From Caldifarciminota bacterium (GTDB taxonomy: Bacteria > Hydrothermota > Hydrothermia > B15-G9 > DRBW01), in contig DRBW01000099.1 of assembly GCA_011042705.1 (NCBI GenBank), positions 1 to 5,153 of the forward strand: a DNA stretch of 5,153 nucleotides. The letters run 5' to 3'. The translations under genes and the position numbers were made by a program. Position 1 is the first letter of the stretch. Every line of letters begins with the position of its first letter. Of this stretch, positions 1 through 5,153 are shown piece after piece. Below the pieces are notes generated by a model. It was not told where the DNA came from. It saw nothing but the letters and a program-made list of their open reading frames with translations, and did no database searches.

Positions 1-468
1 CAGAGGGAGGCGGCGATGAAGACCCTGAGGCCGGGGATCATGATGCTCTATGGCGTTCTCGGAGTGATAATCACAGTGCCGCTCAAGATGCTGGTGCAGG
101 CAGCTATATTCCAGAGGTTTTTGCCCCTGGTTGGAGGCGAGGCTCCCTTCTCCAAGGTGCTCACCGTCGTCACTTTCGCCAATTTCATATCGACCCTGGG
201 AAATCTGGTCAAGGTTCCCGTGATGCTCCTTTCCAAAACGGCTGAAGTTCACTTCGACCTGTCCCTCCTATTGGGAAATCCCGAGACAAAGGGCTATCTT
301 TACAGGCTTTTCACGCAGATCGACATCTTTACGATCTGGTCTCTCATAGTCCTGGGGATAGGGCTGTCGGTAACGGGGAAGGTTGAGAGGAAAAAGGCCT
401 ACCAGGTGACCTTCGGTCTGTGGCTCCTCTACATCCTTTTGATTCCCCTTCTTCCCTTCAGGAGGTAA
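1..468 (+). CDS. YIP1-family multi-pass membrane protein, 5'-truncated by window edge
   Basis: The reading frame is open from base 1 to the TAA at 466-468, giving about 155 residues. Hydrophobic segments (numbered from the ATG at 16) lie near residues 8-31, 47-72, 103-120 and 132-147, so this is an inner-membrane protein. The GGEAPFSKVL stretch, followed by the FANFISTLGNLVKVPV region and the IDIFTIWSLIVLGIGLSV region, resembles the C-terminal two thirds of bacterial YIP1-domain proteins, which as I recall are about 200 residues long. The N-terminal helix is therefore probably outside the window. An alternative is a short 150-residue protein starting at ATG 16, which does have a GGGAGG at 5-10 with 5 nt spacing. 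The bacterial family has no firm biochemical role. The gene ends 2 nt before the TolC-like start, so it is the leading visible member of the efflux operon and may help assembly or membrane organisation (inference). Family assignment is by remembered pattern, not a search. Confidence 0.72.
   Translation, partial: QREAAMKTLRPGIMMLYGVLGVIITVPLKMLVQAAIFQRFLPLVGGEAPFSKVLTVVTFANFISTLGNLVKVPVMLLSKTAEVHFDLSLLLGNPETKGYLYRLFTQIDIFTIWSLIVLGIGLSVTGKVERKKAYQVTFGLWLLYILLIPLLPFRR
460..465 (+). promoter_or_regulatory. Shine-Dalgarno site that fixes the TolC-like start
   Basis: AGGAGG lies 5 nt before ATG 471 and overlaps the TAA stop (466-468) of the YIP1-like gene by adjacency. It supports ATG 471 over the in-frame GTG at 420. 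Starting at 420 would overlap the upstream gene by 49 nt and put a polar 17-residue extension in front of the signal peptide. The arrangement favours translational coupling. Confidence 0.8.
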
Positions 469-470
469 GG

Positions 471-1742
471 ATGAACCTTTTTGTGGCCCTTTTCTTGTTC
501 GTTCAGGAGCCCGAGACCATAAGGCTGAACCTCGAGAGAGCCAGGGAGATGGCCCTCAGAAATAGCCCGGAAGTAGCCCTTTACAGGGAGGAGAAGGGCT
601 CGGCCAGGGATAGATTTTTCCATTCTCTTTTTTCCTTCTTTCCCCAGCCGGTTCTGTCAGCGACTTATTCCGACAGGGATTACGCTTCCTTCGGCGAGAG
701 CTGGAGTTCGACGCAGAAGGGATATAGCATAGGTTTCCAGGTGGAGCAGACGATTTTCAGCTCCGATAAGATCACTTCTTTCGTCAATGCGGGCCTCGGG
801 CTTCGGGGGGCCGGAGAAGATTTCGAATCGAGGAAGAGGGAGTTCCTGCTCAGGGTCGACGGAGCCTATCTGGACCTTCTTCTGGCCGATAAGGTTCTGG
901 AAGCAAGGAGGAAAGCCCTGGAGAGAGCCCTTAAAAACGAGGAGCTTATCAGGCTGAAATTTTCCCTGGGGTCAGCCGATTCGCTGGACCTCCTCAACGC
1001 ACTGGTGAGCTCTGGACAGGCCAGGCTTGAACTCGAGAGGGCAGAGGGGCAGCGGAAGATCAGGGAGAGGGAGCTCCTGACCCTTCTCGGATTGCGGAGG
1101 AAGTATGTTCTGGAGCTCGAGGACCTGCCCCGGTACGATTTCCCGGAAGAGGTGCCGGAACCCGAAAGCCTCGAGGCGATAAGCGTAAGGGAAAGACCCG
1201 ATCTCAGGGCGCTCAGGAGGAGCTATGTATCATCGAAAGTTTCCTTTTTCGGGTCGCTTCTGGGCTTTTTGCCCGACGTGAAATTCGGGTGGTACTGGAA
1301 TTACTACGACGAGAAACTGCCCCATGGCGCCGGTGGCTTTTTCGACGAGGCCGAGAGGAATTCGGGTTACTACGCCTCCCTCTATTTCAGTCTCCTCGAC
1401 TATCCCTTTAGTCTTAAGTCAAGTCGCCGGGAAATGAGGAGAGCGAGCCTGAGTTACAGGGAGAGATTGCTCTCTGCACTCAGCGAGGTAGAGAAGGCGA
1501 GGATCGACTACCTGAATTCCCTGAGAGAATACAAACTGGCGATCCTATTGAAGGAGAAAGCAAGACGTGCCATGGAGCTCGCCAGGGCGCAATACGAAGC
1601 GGGCGGGATAAGCACCATTGAGCTTTTCGATGCCGAATCCCGCTATAACGAAGCCCTGGAGAATTTCCTCAGTTCCTATTACAGGCTTTTCCTGGCAAAG
1701 GAGAAGCTCAATTATGCCGTTGGAAAGGAGGTCGTGAGGTGA
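471..1742 (+). CDS. TolC-family outer-membrane efflux protein
   Basis: This 423-residue protein is a likely outer-membrane channel with a periplasmic alpha-barrel, acting as the exit duct for the adaptor and ABC ATPase encoded next. Residues 2-11 form a short hydrophobic segment followed by QEPETIRL, a minimal signal peptide with no positive charge before the core. Two OEP-type repeats are visible. Repeat one starts at LERAREMALRNSPEV (21-35) and has a long charged helix with LGSADSLDLLNA (166-177). Repeat two starts at RPDLRALR (242-249) and has YEAGGISTIELFDAESRYNEA as two pieces around 375-395. The aromatic stretches at about 61-95 and 268-310 (for example KFGWYWNYY) fit the beta-barrel strands. 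Length is normal for the family. The TGA at 1740-1742 overlaps the next start as GTGA. The substrate cannot be read from the sequence. The family call is firm; whether it serves export of drugs, lipids or peptides is unknown. Confidence 0.92.
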   Translation: MNLFVALFLFVQEPETIRLNLERAREMALRNSPEVALYREEKGSARDRFFHSLFSFFPQPVLSATYSDRDYASFGESWSSTQKGYSIGFQVEQTIFSSDKITSFVNAGLGLRGAGEDFESRKREFLLRVDGAYLDLLLADKVLEARRKALERALKNEELIRLKFSLGSADSLDLLNALVSSGQARLELERAEGQRKIRERELLTLLGLRRKYVLELEDLPRYDFPEEVPEPESLEAISVRERPDLRALRRSYVSSKVSFFGSLLGFLPDVKFGWYWNYYDEKLPHGAGGFFDEAERNSGYYASLYFSLLDYPFSLKSSRREMRRASLSYRERLLSALSEVEKARIDYLNSLREYKLAILLKEKARRAMELARAQYEAGGISTIELFDAESRYNEALENFLSSYYRLFLAKEKLNYAVGKEVVR

Positions 1743-2891
1743 AAAGAATTCTCATTGCCCTCGGAGTCATCTTGATTATCGCCCTTTTTGTCTTTTTAAA
1801 CCTGAAGAAGTCGGGGAAAGCGTTCACTGTGAAGGTGGAGACCGTGAAAAAACAGAAGGTAGTGAGGATAGTGAGGGCTGACGGGGAGGTGAGGGCGAGG
1901 AATCAGGTGGAGGTTGGCTCCGATGTTATGGGCAGGATAGTCAGGATCCTCGTCAGTGAGGGGGATGTCGTGGAGAGAGGAGACACCCTCTGTCTGATCG
2001 ATCCGAGCATTTACGAGGCGAAGGTGAATCAGCTCGAGGCTCGCCTCATGAGCGATAAGGCGAGGCTTTCCAAGGTGGAAAAAGATTACATAAGAGCGAA
2101 AAAACTCTGGAGAAGGGGGCTGATCTCCGAGTCGGCCTTCGAAGAGATAAAGGCAAACTACAACACGACCCTCGCCCAGATGAGGGCCGATAGCTTCGCC
2201 TTAGAGGAGGCCCGCGAGGACCTGTCGAAGACGGTGATAACATCTCCGGTCAGCGGCGAGGTCATGAGGGTGTATAAAGAGGAAGGTGAGATGACGGTTG
2301 TGGGCACCATAAATACCCCCCGGTTCGGTCATAATGGTGGTGGCCGACCTCTCGGAGATGCAGGTGGCAGCCCGTGTCGACGAGTCCGAGATAGTATCGG
2401 TGAAGCCGGGGCAGAGGGTCAGGGTAAAGGTGGATGCCCACCCCGATCACGAGTTCACGGGCAAGGTGCTGAGAATAGCGGGGATACCACAATCTCAGCT
2501 CGGACAGGAGGGAGTGAGCTATCCAGTGGTTGTCGGGATCGAGAGCCCCGATAAGTCTTTGTTGCCCGGCATGTCGGCTTCCTGCGAGATAGAGGTGGCG
2601 GTCAGGGACAGTGCCCTCGCCGTTCCCCTTCCCGCCGTCGGTAAAAAGAAGGTGGAGGGTGAGATGCGTGACGTTGTCTTCAGGGTGAAGGGCGGGATTG
2701 CCGAGCTGACCCCAGTGGAACTCGGGATCACCGGCGAGAAAGTGGTGGAGGTCGTCTCGGGCCTGTCGGAGGGAGACACGGTGATAGTCGGGCCCTTCAA
2801 GGTTCTGAGAAGCCTGGAAGGGGGAGAGGAGGTCAAGACGGAACTCAAAGGGGAAGAGGAGAATGCTGATAGAGGTTCGGGGTCTTCATAA
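1739..2891 (+). CDS. MacA/HlyD-type periplasmic adaptor, split by a +1 frameshift
   Basis: This is the membrane-fusion protein that links the inner-membrane ABC transporter to the TolC-like duct. It starts at GTG 1739, overlapping the upstream stop by 4 nt, with AAAGGAGG just upstream. Residues 4-21 are a single N-terminal membrane anchor. Residues 55-88 are the first half of the lipoyl (barrel-sandwich) domain (VEVGSDVMGRIVRILVSEGD), 90-163 the coiled-coil hairpin, and 164-188 the second lipoyl half (TSPVSGEVMRVYKEEGE). After Pro194 the frame is wrong: as written it reads 77 unrelated residues to a stop at 2554. Dropping one C of the C6 run at 2316-2321 restores NTPGSVIMVVADLSEM and continues through the beta-barrel and membrane-proximal domains to TAA 2891. 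The rebuilt protein is 383 residues, a usual size for MacA-like adaptors. The 3' end overlaps the ATPase gene by 29 nt. The frameshift may be a sequencing indel, a real mutation or recoding; both halves look under normal coding constraint, which favours an indel or a recent event. Confidence 0.88.
2316..2321 (+). other. C6 run at the adaptor frameshift point
   Basis: Six Cs are read as ACC CCC CGG in the upstream frame (codons from 2315). Removing one gives ACC CCC GGT TCG GTC, which joins the two coding halves exactly where the family pattern NTPG(S/T)V is expected. CCC-C is also a known kind of +1 slippery proline context, so recoding cannot be excluded from sequence alone. Six is short for phase-variable tracts. 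Confidence 0.8.
2334..2891 (+). CDS. C-terminal half of the adaptor in the shifted frame (not an independent gene)
   Basis: A gene caller would give this 185-residue open frame as a separate protein from ATG 2334. It lacks an anchor, a signal peptide and a Shine-Dalgarno site in front of the ATG, and family-like sequence continues upstream of the ATG (GSVI before MVVADLSEM). It carries the beta-barrel domain (ADLSEMQVAARVDESEI, then VKPGQRVRVKVDAHPDHEFTGKV) and the membrane-proximal domain (SALAVPLPAV; VSGLSEGDTVIVGPFKVL) of the adaptor annotated at 1739-2891. The acidic tail ends inside the start of the ATPase gene. Confidence 0.7.
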   Translation: MVVADLSEMQVAARVDESEIVSVKPGQRVRVKVDAHPDHEFTGKVLRIAGIPQSQLGQEGVSYPVVVGIESPDKSLLPGMSASCEIEVAVRDSALAVPLPAVGKKKVEGEMRDVVFRVKGGIAELTPVELGITGEKVVEVVSGLSEGDTVIVGPFKVLRSLEGGEEVKTELKGEEENADRGSGSS

Positions 2892-3546
2892 GGTCTACGT
2901 GCTCGGAAAGGTCAAGGTCCACGCCCTCAGGGGAGTCGACCTGAGCATTGACAGGGGGGAATACGTGTCGATAATGGGCCCTTCGGGTTCGGGCAAGTCC
3001 ACGCTGATGCACATCATAGGGTGTCTCGACAGGCCCACCGAGGGGCAGTATCTCCTGGACGGAATACCGGTGCACACCCTCACAGAGCCCGAGCTTGCCG
3101 ACATAAGAAAGAAAAAGATAGGTTTTGTCTTTCAGAGTTTTAACCTACTGCCCAGGATAACGGCACTGGAGAACGTTGAGCTCCCGATGGTGTACGCCGG
3201 CGTGAAATACAAGGAGCGCCAGAAGCGTGCCATGGAGCTTCTGGAGCAGGTGGGACTCGGAGACAGAGCACTTCACAGGCCCACCGAACTTTCGGGAGGA
3301 GAGGCACAGCGGGTCGCCATAGCGAGGGCTCTGGCGAACGATCCCGAGGTGATTCTCGCCGATGAGCCGACAGGCAACCTCGATTCGGCAACGGGTGAGG
3401 AGATCCTCGATCTCTTCGACAGATTGCACGATGGAGGAAAGACGGTCGTACTCGTGACCCATGACCGCCACGTTGCGGGGAGAACCGAAAGGATAATTTA
3501 CCTGAAAGACGGCAAGATAGTGAGCAGGGAGGAATTTGAGGAATGA
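2863..3546 (+). CDS. ABC transporter ATP-binding protein, LolD/MacB type
   Basis: This 227-residue cytoplasmic ATPase would power the tripartite exporter. All nucleotide-binding elements are intact: A-loop Tyr12, Walker A GPSGSGKST (39-47), Q-loop Gln91 in VFQSFNLLPR, signature LSGGEAQRVAIARAL (143-157), Walker B VILADEP (163-169) with catalytic Glu168, the D-loop after GNLDS, and H-loop His200 in VTHD. The pattern KVY..GKVKVHALRGVDLSI and the short length without a C-terminal extension place it in the LolD/MacB/FtsE-like subfamily (type VII ABC systems), which works with a separate FtsX-like permease. Known members move lipoproteins, macrolides or peptides, or act as mechanotransmitters; the substrate here is not readable. 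ATG 2863 lies inside the adaptor's last codons (29-nt overlap), with purine-rich GGGGAAGAGGAG just ahead, so translation is probably coupled. No permease gene follows, which is unusual for this operon type. Confidence 0.95.
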   Translation: MLIEVRGLHKVYVLGKVKVHALRGVDLSIDRGEYVSIMGPSGSGKSTLMHIIGCLDRPTEGQYLLDGIPVHTLTEPELADIRKKKIGFVFQSFNLLPRITALENVELPMVYAGVKYKERQKRAMELLEQVGLGDRALHRPTELSGGEAQRVAIARALANDPEVILADEPTGNLDSATGEEILDLFDRLHDGGKTVVLVTHDRHVAGRTERIIYLKDGKIVSREEFEE

Positions 3547-3590
3547 GGTCACTGCCCGAAGTTGACACTGCCTCGGGTTCTACCCGATAA
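3543..3590 (+). CDS. Possible 15-codon ORF overlapping the ATPase stop (remnant or chance)
   Basis: An ATG at 3543 overlaps the ATPase stop as ATGA, and GGGAGG lies about 12 nt upstream. It reads MRSLPEVDTASGSTR and stops at TAA 3588. This is where a translationally coupled permease would start, and FtsX-like permeases often open with a similar M-R-S/L-L-E start, but the resemblance covers only a few residues. It could be the stub of a lost permease, a leader peptide or chance. Confidence 0.15.
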   Translation: MRSLPEVDTASGSTR

Positions 3591-3591
3591 T
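3562..3591 (+). promoter_or_regulatory. Sigma70-type promoter for folC
   Basis: TTGACA (3562-3567) is a perfect -35 box. It is followed after 18 nt by GATAAT (3586-3591), five of six matches to TATAAT, and then the AT-rich TTTTAAAA (3591-3598). Transcription would start around 3598-3600, giving a leader of only about 10-13 nt with the ribosome site at its very 5' end. This makes folC an independent transcription unit. Confidence 0.7.
3573..3587 (+). terminator. Small hairpin after the ATPase gene, possible weak terminator
   Basis: TCGGG (3573-3577) pairs with CCCGA (3583-3587) around the 5-nt loop TTCTA, and TAATTTT follows. The stem is GC-rich but only 5 bp and the T-run only four, so termination would be weak. 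It sits within the folC promoter, so one sequence may serve both ends. An upstream CCCGA at 3555-3559 could pair with the same TCGGG instead. Confidence 0.3.
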
Positions 3592-3610
3592 TTTAAAACT
3601 GGAGAGAGAA

Positions 3611-4888
3611 GTGGATTTCGATAGCGCCAAAAGTTTTTTAGAATCTCTTATCGATTACGAGAAAAAGCCCGGTTATCCTCGATCTTTGGAGGCATTCCTC
3701 GAATTTCTGGCTGAGTTCGATAATCCCCACGAGAAACTGCCCCCGACCATCCTTATAGTGGGCACCAAGGGCAAGGGATCCACGGCCGCCTTTCTCACGG
3801 CCGGATTGATGTCAAAGGGTTTCAGGGTTGGGACCTACACGTCTCCCCATCTCATCGACATAAGGGAGAGGATCACCGTCAACTTCGAGAAGATACCCGA
3901 GGAGAAGTTCGCCGCTCTCGTCCAGAGAATAGCGCCGGCGCTCGGAAACAGGAGGGGCATAAGGACCTTTTTCGAATCGTTGACTCTCATGGCCTTTCTC
4001 TATTTTCTCGACGAAAAAGTAGACTATGTGGTACTGGAAGCCGGGTTGGGAGGCAGGCTCGACGCGACTAATGTGGTAAATCAACATGCAACCGTCATAA
4101 CGCCGATAGATTACGACCACACGGAGATTCTGGGCAACACTCTCAGAGAGATAGCACGGGAAAAATCAGCTGTTATCAAGTCGGGGAATCCCGTCTTTTC
4201 CGCGCCTCAGGAACCAGAGGTGGCTGAGGTAATAAAGAAGAGAGCCGAAGAATTCGGCGCGCCCCTTCATTTCCTGAACGGCTCCGCCAGGATATGGGAT
4301 GAAAAGGTGTCTCTGACCGGTTCGGAGTACAGCTTTGCCTTTAAGGGTTCCGAGAGAAAACTCAGGGTTCCCCTTCTCGGGAGATATCAGATCCACAACT
4401 CAGCCCTCGCTGCCCTTGCCCTGGAAGGGATCGGCATCGACGATTTTGGCTTCGAATCGGCGGTACTGCGCGGCAGGCTCGAGGTCCTCGACGAAAATCC
4501 CTTCGTCGTCGTGGATGGGGCACACAATCCTTTCTCCATGAGAGTTGCCTTTGACTCCCTTGAGGAGCTTTTCCGCTTTGATAAGCTTTTTCTCGTCCTC
4601 GGCATAAGCTCCAACAAGGACCTCAGGAGGATGATGGATGTCGTTGACGGCAGAGCCTGTGCCCTGATAGCGACGAAGGCGAGAAACCCCAGGGCCATGG
4701 ACCCCTGGCTCATAGCTGAGACAGCCGAGGATTATCGGATATCCAAGATCAGGGTTTCCTCCGAGCCTGAGAAAGCCCTCGAGATAGCTCTGAAGATGGC
4801 ATCCCCCAGGGACCTGGTCTTCGTGACCGGGTCCTTTTATCTCGCCGGCGATATCCTGAAATACTGGGAAAGCCAGCGTGTCAGTTGA
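3611..4888 (+). CDS. folC: Folylpolyglutamate synthase / dihydrofolate synthase (FolC)
   Basis: This 425-residue cytosolic Mur-ligase-family enzyme uses ATP to add glutamate to tetrahydrofolates and, in bifunctional members, to dihydropteroate. The motifs appear in order: P-loop GTKGKGST (51-58), TSPHL (77-81) with RITV (87-90), EAGLGGRLDATN (143-154), DHTEILG (169-175), and REKSAVIK (183-190), whose Lys185 fits the carbamylated lysine. Then follow GRYQIHNSALAALA (257-270), the GRLE turn (288-291), DGAHNP (302-307) in the C-terminal domain, and TGSFYLAGDIL (406-416). Length is normal and nothing is missing. The GTG start at 3611 is preceded by GGAG at 3601-3604 with 6 nt spacing, and the sequence begins in the usual place for the family (MDFDSAKSFLESL). 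Monofunctional and bifunctional forms cannot be told apart by eye. It has its own promoter and is functionally unrelated to the efflux genes. Confidence 0.95.
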   Translation: MDFDSAKSFLESLIDYEKKPGYPRSLEAFLEFLAEFDNPHEKLPPTILIVGTKGKGSTAAFLTAGLMSKGFRVGTYTSPHLIDIRERITVNFEKIPEEKFAALVQRIAPALGNRRGIRTFFESLTLMAFLYFLDEKVDYVVLEAGLGGRLDATNVVNQHATVITPIDYDHTEILGNTLREIAREKSAVIKSGNPVFSAPQEPEVAEVIKKRAEEFGAPLHFLNGSARIWDEKVSLTGSEYSFAFKGSERKLRVPLLGRYQIHNSALAALALEGIGIDDFGFESAVLRGRLEVLDENPFVVVDGAHNPFSMRVAFDSLEELFRFDKLFLVLGISSNKDLRRMMDVVDGRACALIATKARNPRAMDPWLIAETAEDYRISKIRVSSEPEKALEIALKMASPRDLVFVTGSFYLAGDILKYWESQRVS

Positions 4889-4898
4889 TCTCTGTTGA

Positions 4899-4928
4899 GA
4901 TTTTCGTTTTTCCGTAAATTGGAAAATC
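4899..4928. promoter_or_regulatory. AT-rich inverted repeat, candidate TetR operator
   Basis: Two nested symmetries lie in the 67-base gap between folC and the TetR gene. GATTTTC (4899-4905) is matched by GAAAATC (4922-4928), and TTTTCC (4908-4913) by GGAAAA (4921-4926) around GTAAATT. A symmetric site of about 19-30 bp just ahead of a TetR gene suits an autoregulatory operator. TTGAGA (4895-4900) with TAAATT (4915-4920) has only a 14-nt spacer, so I do not call a clear promoter. The inner hairpin lacks a T-run and is a poor terminator. Confidence 0.35.
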
Positions 4929-4942
4929 GGAGTGATGATCGG

Positions 4943-4950
4943 AAGGAGGT
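4943..4950 (+). promoter_or_regulatory. Shine-Dalgarno site of the TetR gene
   Basis: AAGGAGGT, a full match to the anti-SD complement core, lies 5 nt before GTG 4956. It decides this non-ATG start; the next in-frame ATG (5046) would delete half of the DNA-binding domain. Confidence 0.8.
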
Positions 4951-4955
4951 GAAGA

Positions 4956-5153
4956 GTGGCCGATTTGGGAGGAGACTCTAAACGGTGGGAGATACTGAAG
5001 GCCGCGACCCGGGTCTTTCAGAGGAAGGGCTACAGAGACACTACGATGAAGGACCTCGCGGAAGAGTCGGGCGTGAGCATGGACGAACTCAAGGTGTATT
5101 TCCCCACCAAAGCTCACATTTTCACGGAGGTCTCAGAATATCTGATAAACCAG
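4956..5153 (+). CDS. TetR/AcrR-family transcriptional regulator, N-terminal part
   Basis: Only the first 66 residues are in the window; the gene runs off the right edge. They form the TetR-type DNA-binding domain. Helix 1 is WEILKAATRVFQRKGY (11-26). The helix-turn-helix is TTMKDLAEESGVSMDELKVYF (29-49, with the recognition helix after SGVS). The family-typical YFPTKAHIF (48-56) follows. The ligand-binding domain lies outside. Such proteins are usually dimeric repressors released by a small molecule and often sit beside efflux genes. Here the gene follows folC by 67 nt with a strong Shine-Dalgarno site, and an inverted repeat in the gap may be its operator. Its targets are probably itself and downstream genes; control of the efflux genes upstream is only a possibility. 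Confidence 0.88.
   Translation, partial: MADLGGDSKRWEILKAATRVFQRKGYRDTTMKDLAEESGVSMDELKVYFPTKAHIFTEVSEYLINQ

Noticed and set aside
48..236. Minus-strand ORFs across the window (for example 48-236, 2519-2848, 3140-3568, 4387-4713, 4881-5117)
   Set aside because: Each lies opposite a well-supported + strand gene, has low-complexity Ser/Arg/Pro-rich composition, and shows no recognisable domain; they are antisense shadows.
420..470. GTG 420 as the TolC-like start
   Set aside because: It overlaps the upstream gene by 49 nt, lacks a good ribosome site and places polar residues before the signal segment; AGGAGG at 460-465 points to ATG 471.
1566..3240. Shared 14-nt word CGTGCCATGGAGCT in the TolC-like gene (about 1566) and the ATPase gene (about 3225)
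   Set aside because: Both encode RAMEL within ordinary helices in the same codon style; no flanking similarity, so coincidence rather than a repeat.
2863..3546. Novel defence or mobile system
   Set aside because: All genes belong to ordinary transporter, folate and regulator families; no transposase, integrase, nuclease, repeat array or compositional break was seen.
1309..3745. Shared word CGAGAAACTGCCCC near 1310 and 3730
   Set aside because: Both encode EKLP in unrelated proteins with no extended match; chance with shared codon bias.
4335..4541. 68-codon + strand ORF inside folC
   Set aside because: It is out of frame within a fully conserved part of FolC and has no family-like pattern.
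4908..4926. TTTTCC/GGAAAA hairpin as a folC terminator
   Set aside because: The stem is AT-rich and short and is not followed by a T-run; an operator is a better reading.

Overview
The window is a densely packed stretch of bacterial chromosome with every gene on the + strand. Arginine is written mostly as AGG/AGA, ATA is common for isoleucine, and the proteins are rich in Glu, Lys and Arg. By eye the GC content is in the mid-50s. Together with strong Shine-Dalgarno sites and very short spacers, this suggests a thermophilic or deep-branching Gram-negative-type (two-membrane) bacterium. The outer-membrane factor supports a double envelope. The very short signal peptide and the YIP1-TolC-adaptor-ABC order recall candidate phyla such as WOR-3, but that is only an impression.

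Bases 1-3546 look like one operon for a tripartite ABC efflux or export machine. It starts with the C-terminal part of a YIP1-family membrane protein, cut by the left edge. Next come a TolC-type outer-membrane protein, a MacA/HlyD-type periplasmic adaptor and a LolD/MacB-type ABC ATPase. The genes are 2 nt apart or overlap by 4 and 29 nt, so translation is probably coupled. Two things are odd. The adaptor is split by a +1 frameshift at a run of six Cs (2316-2321). The membrane permease that the ATPase needs is not in the window: where it should start there is only a 15-codon ORF overlapping the ATPase stop as ATGA.

Bases 3547-3610 hold a good sigma70-type promoter (TTGACA, 18 nt, GATAAT) and a small hairpin overlapping it. 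They separate the efflux operon from folC (3611-4888), an intact Mur-ligase-family folylpolyglutamate/dihydrofolate synthase. A 67-base gap with an AT-rich inverted repeat follows. The N-terminal 66 residues of a TetR-family repressor then run off the right edge.

The first four genes would form a conduit from the inner membrane to outside the cell: ATPase with an unseen permease, then adaptor, then outer-membrane channel. FolC is unrelated housekeeping metabolism under its own promoter. The TetR regulator probably controls itself and genes beyond the right edge; a link to the upstream efflux genes is possible but not shown. I found no tRNA, rRNA, CRISPR array or insertion sequence.
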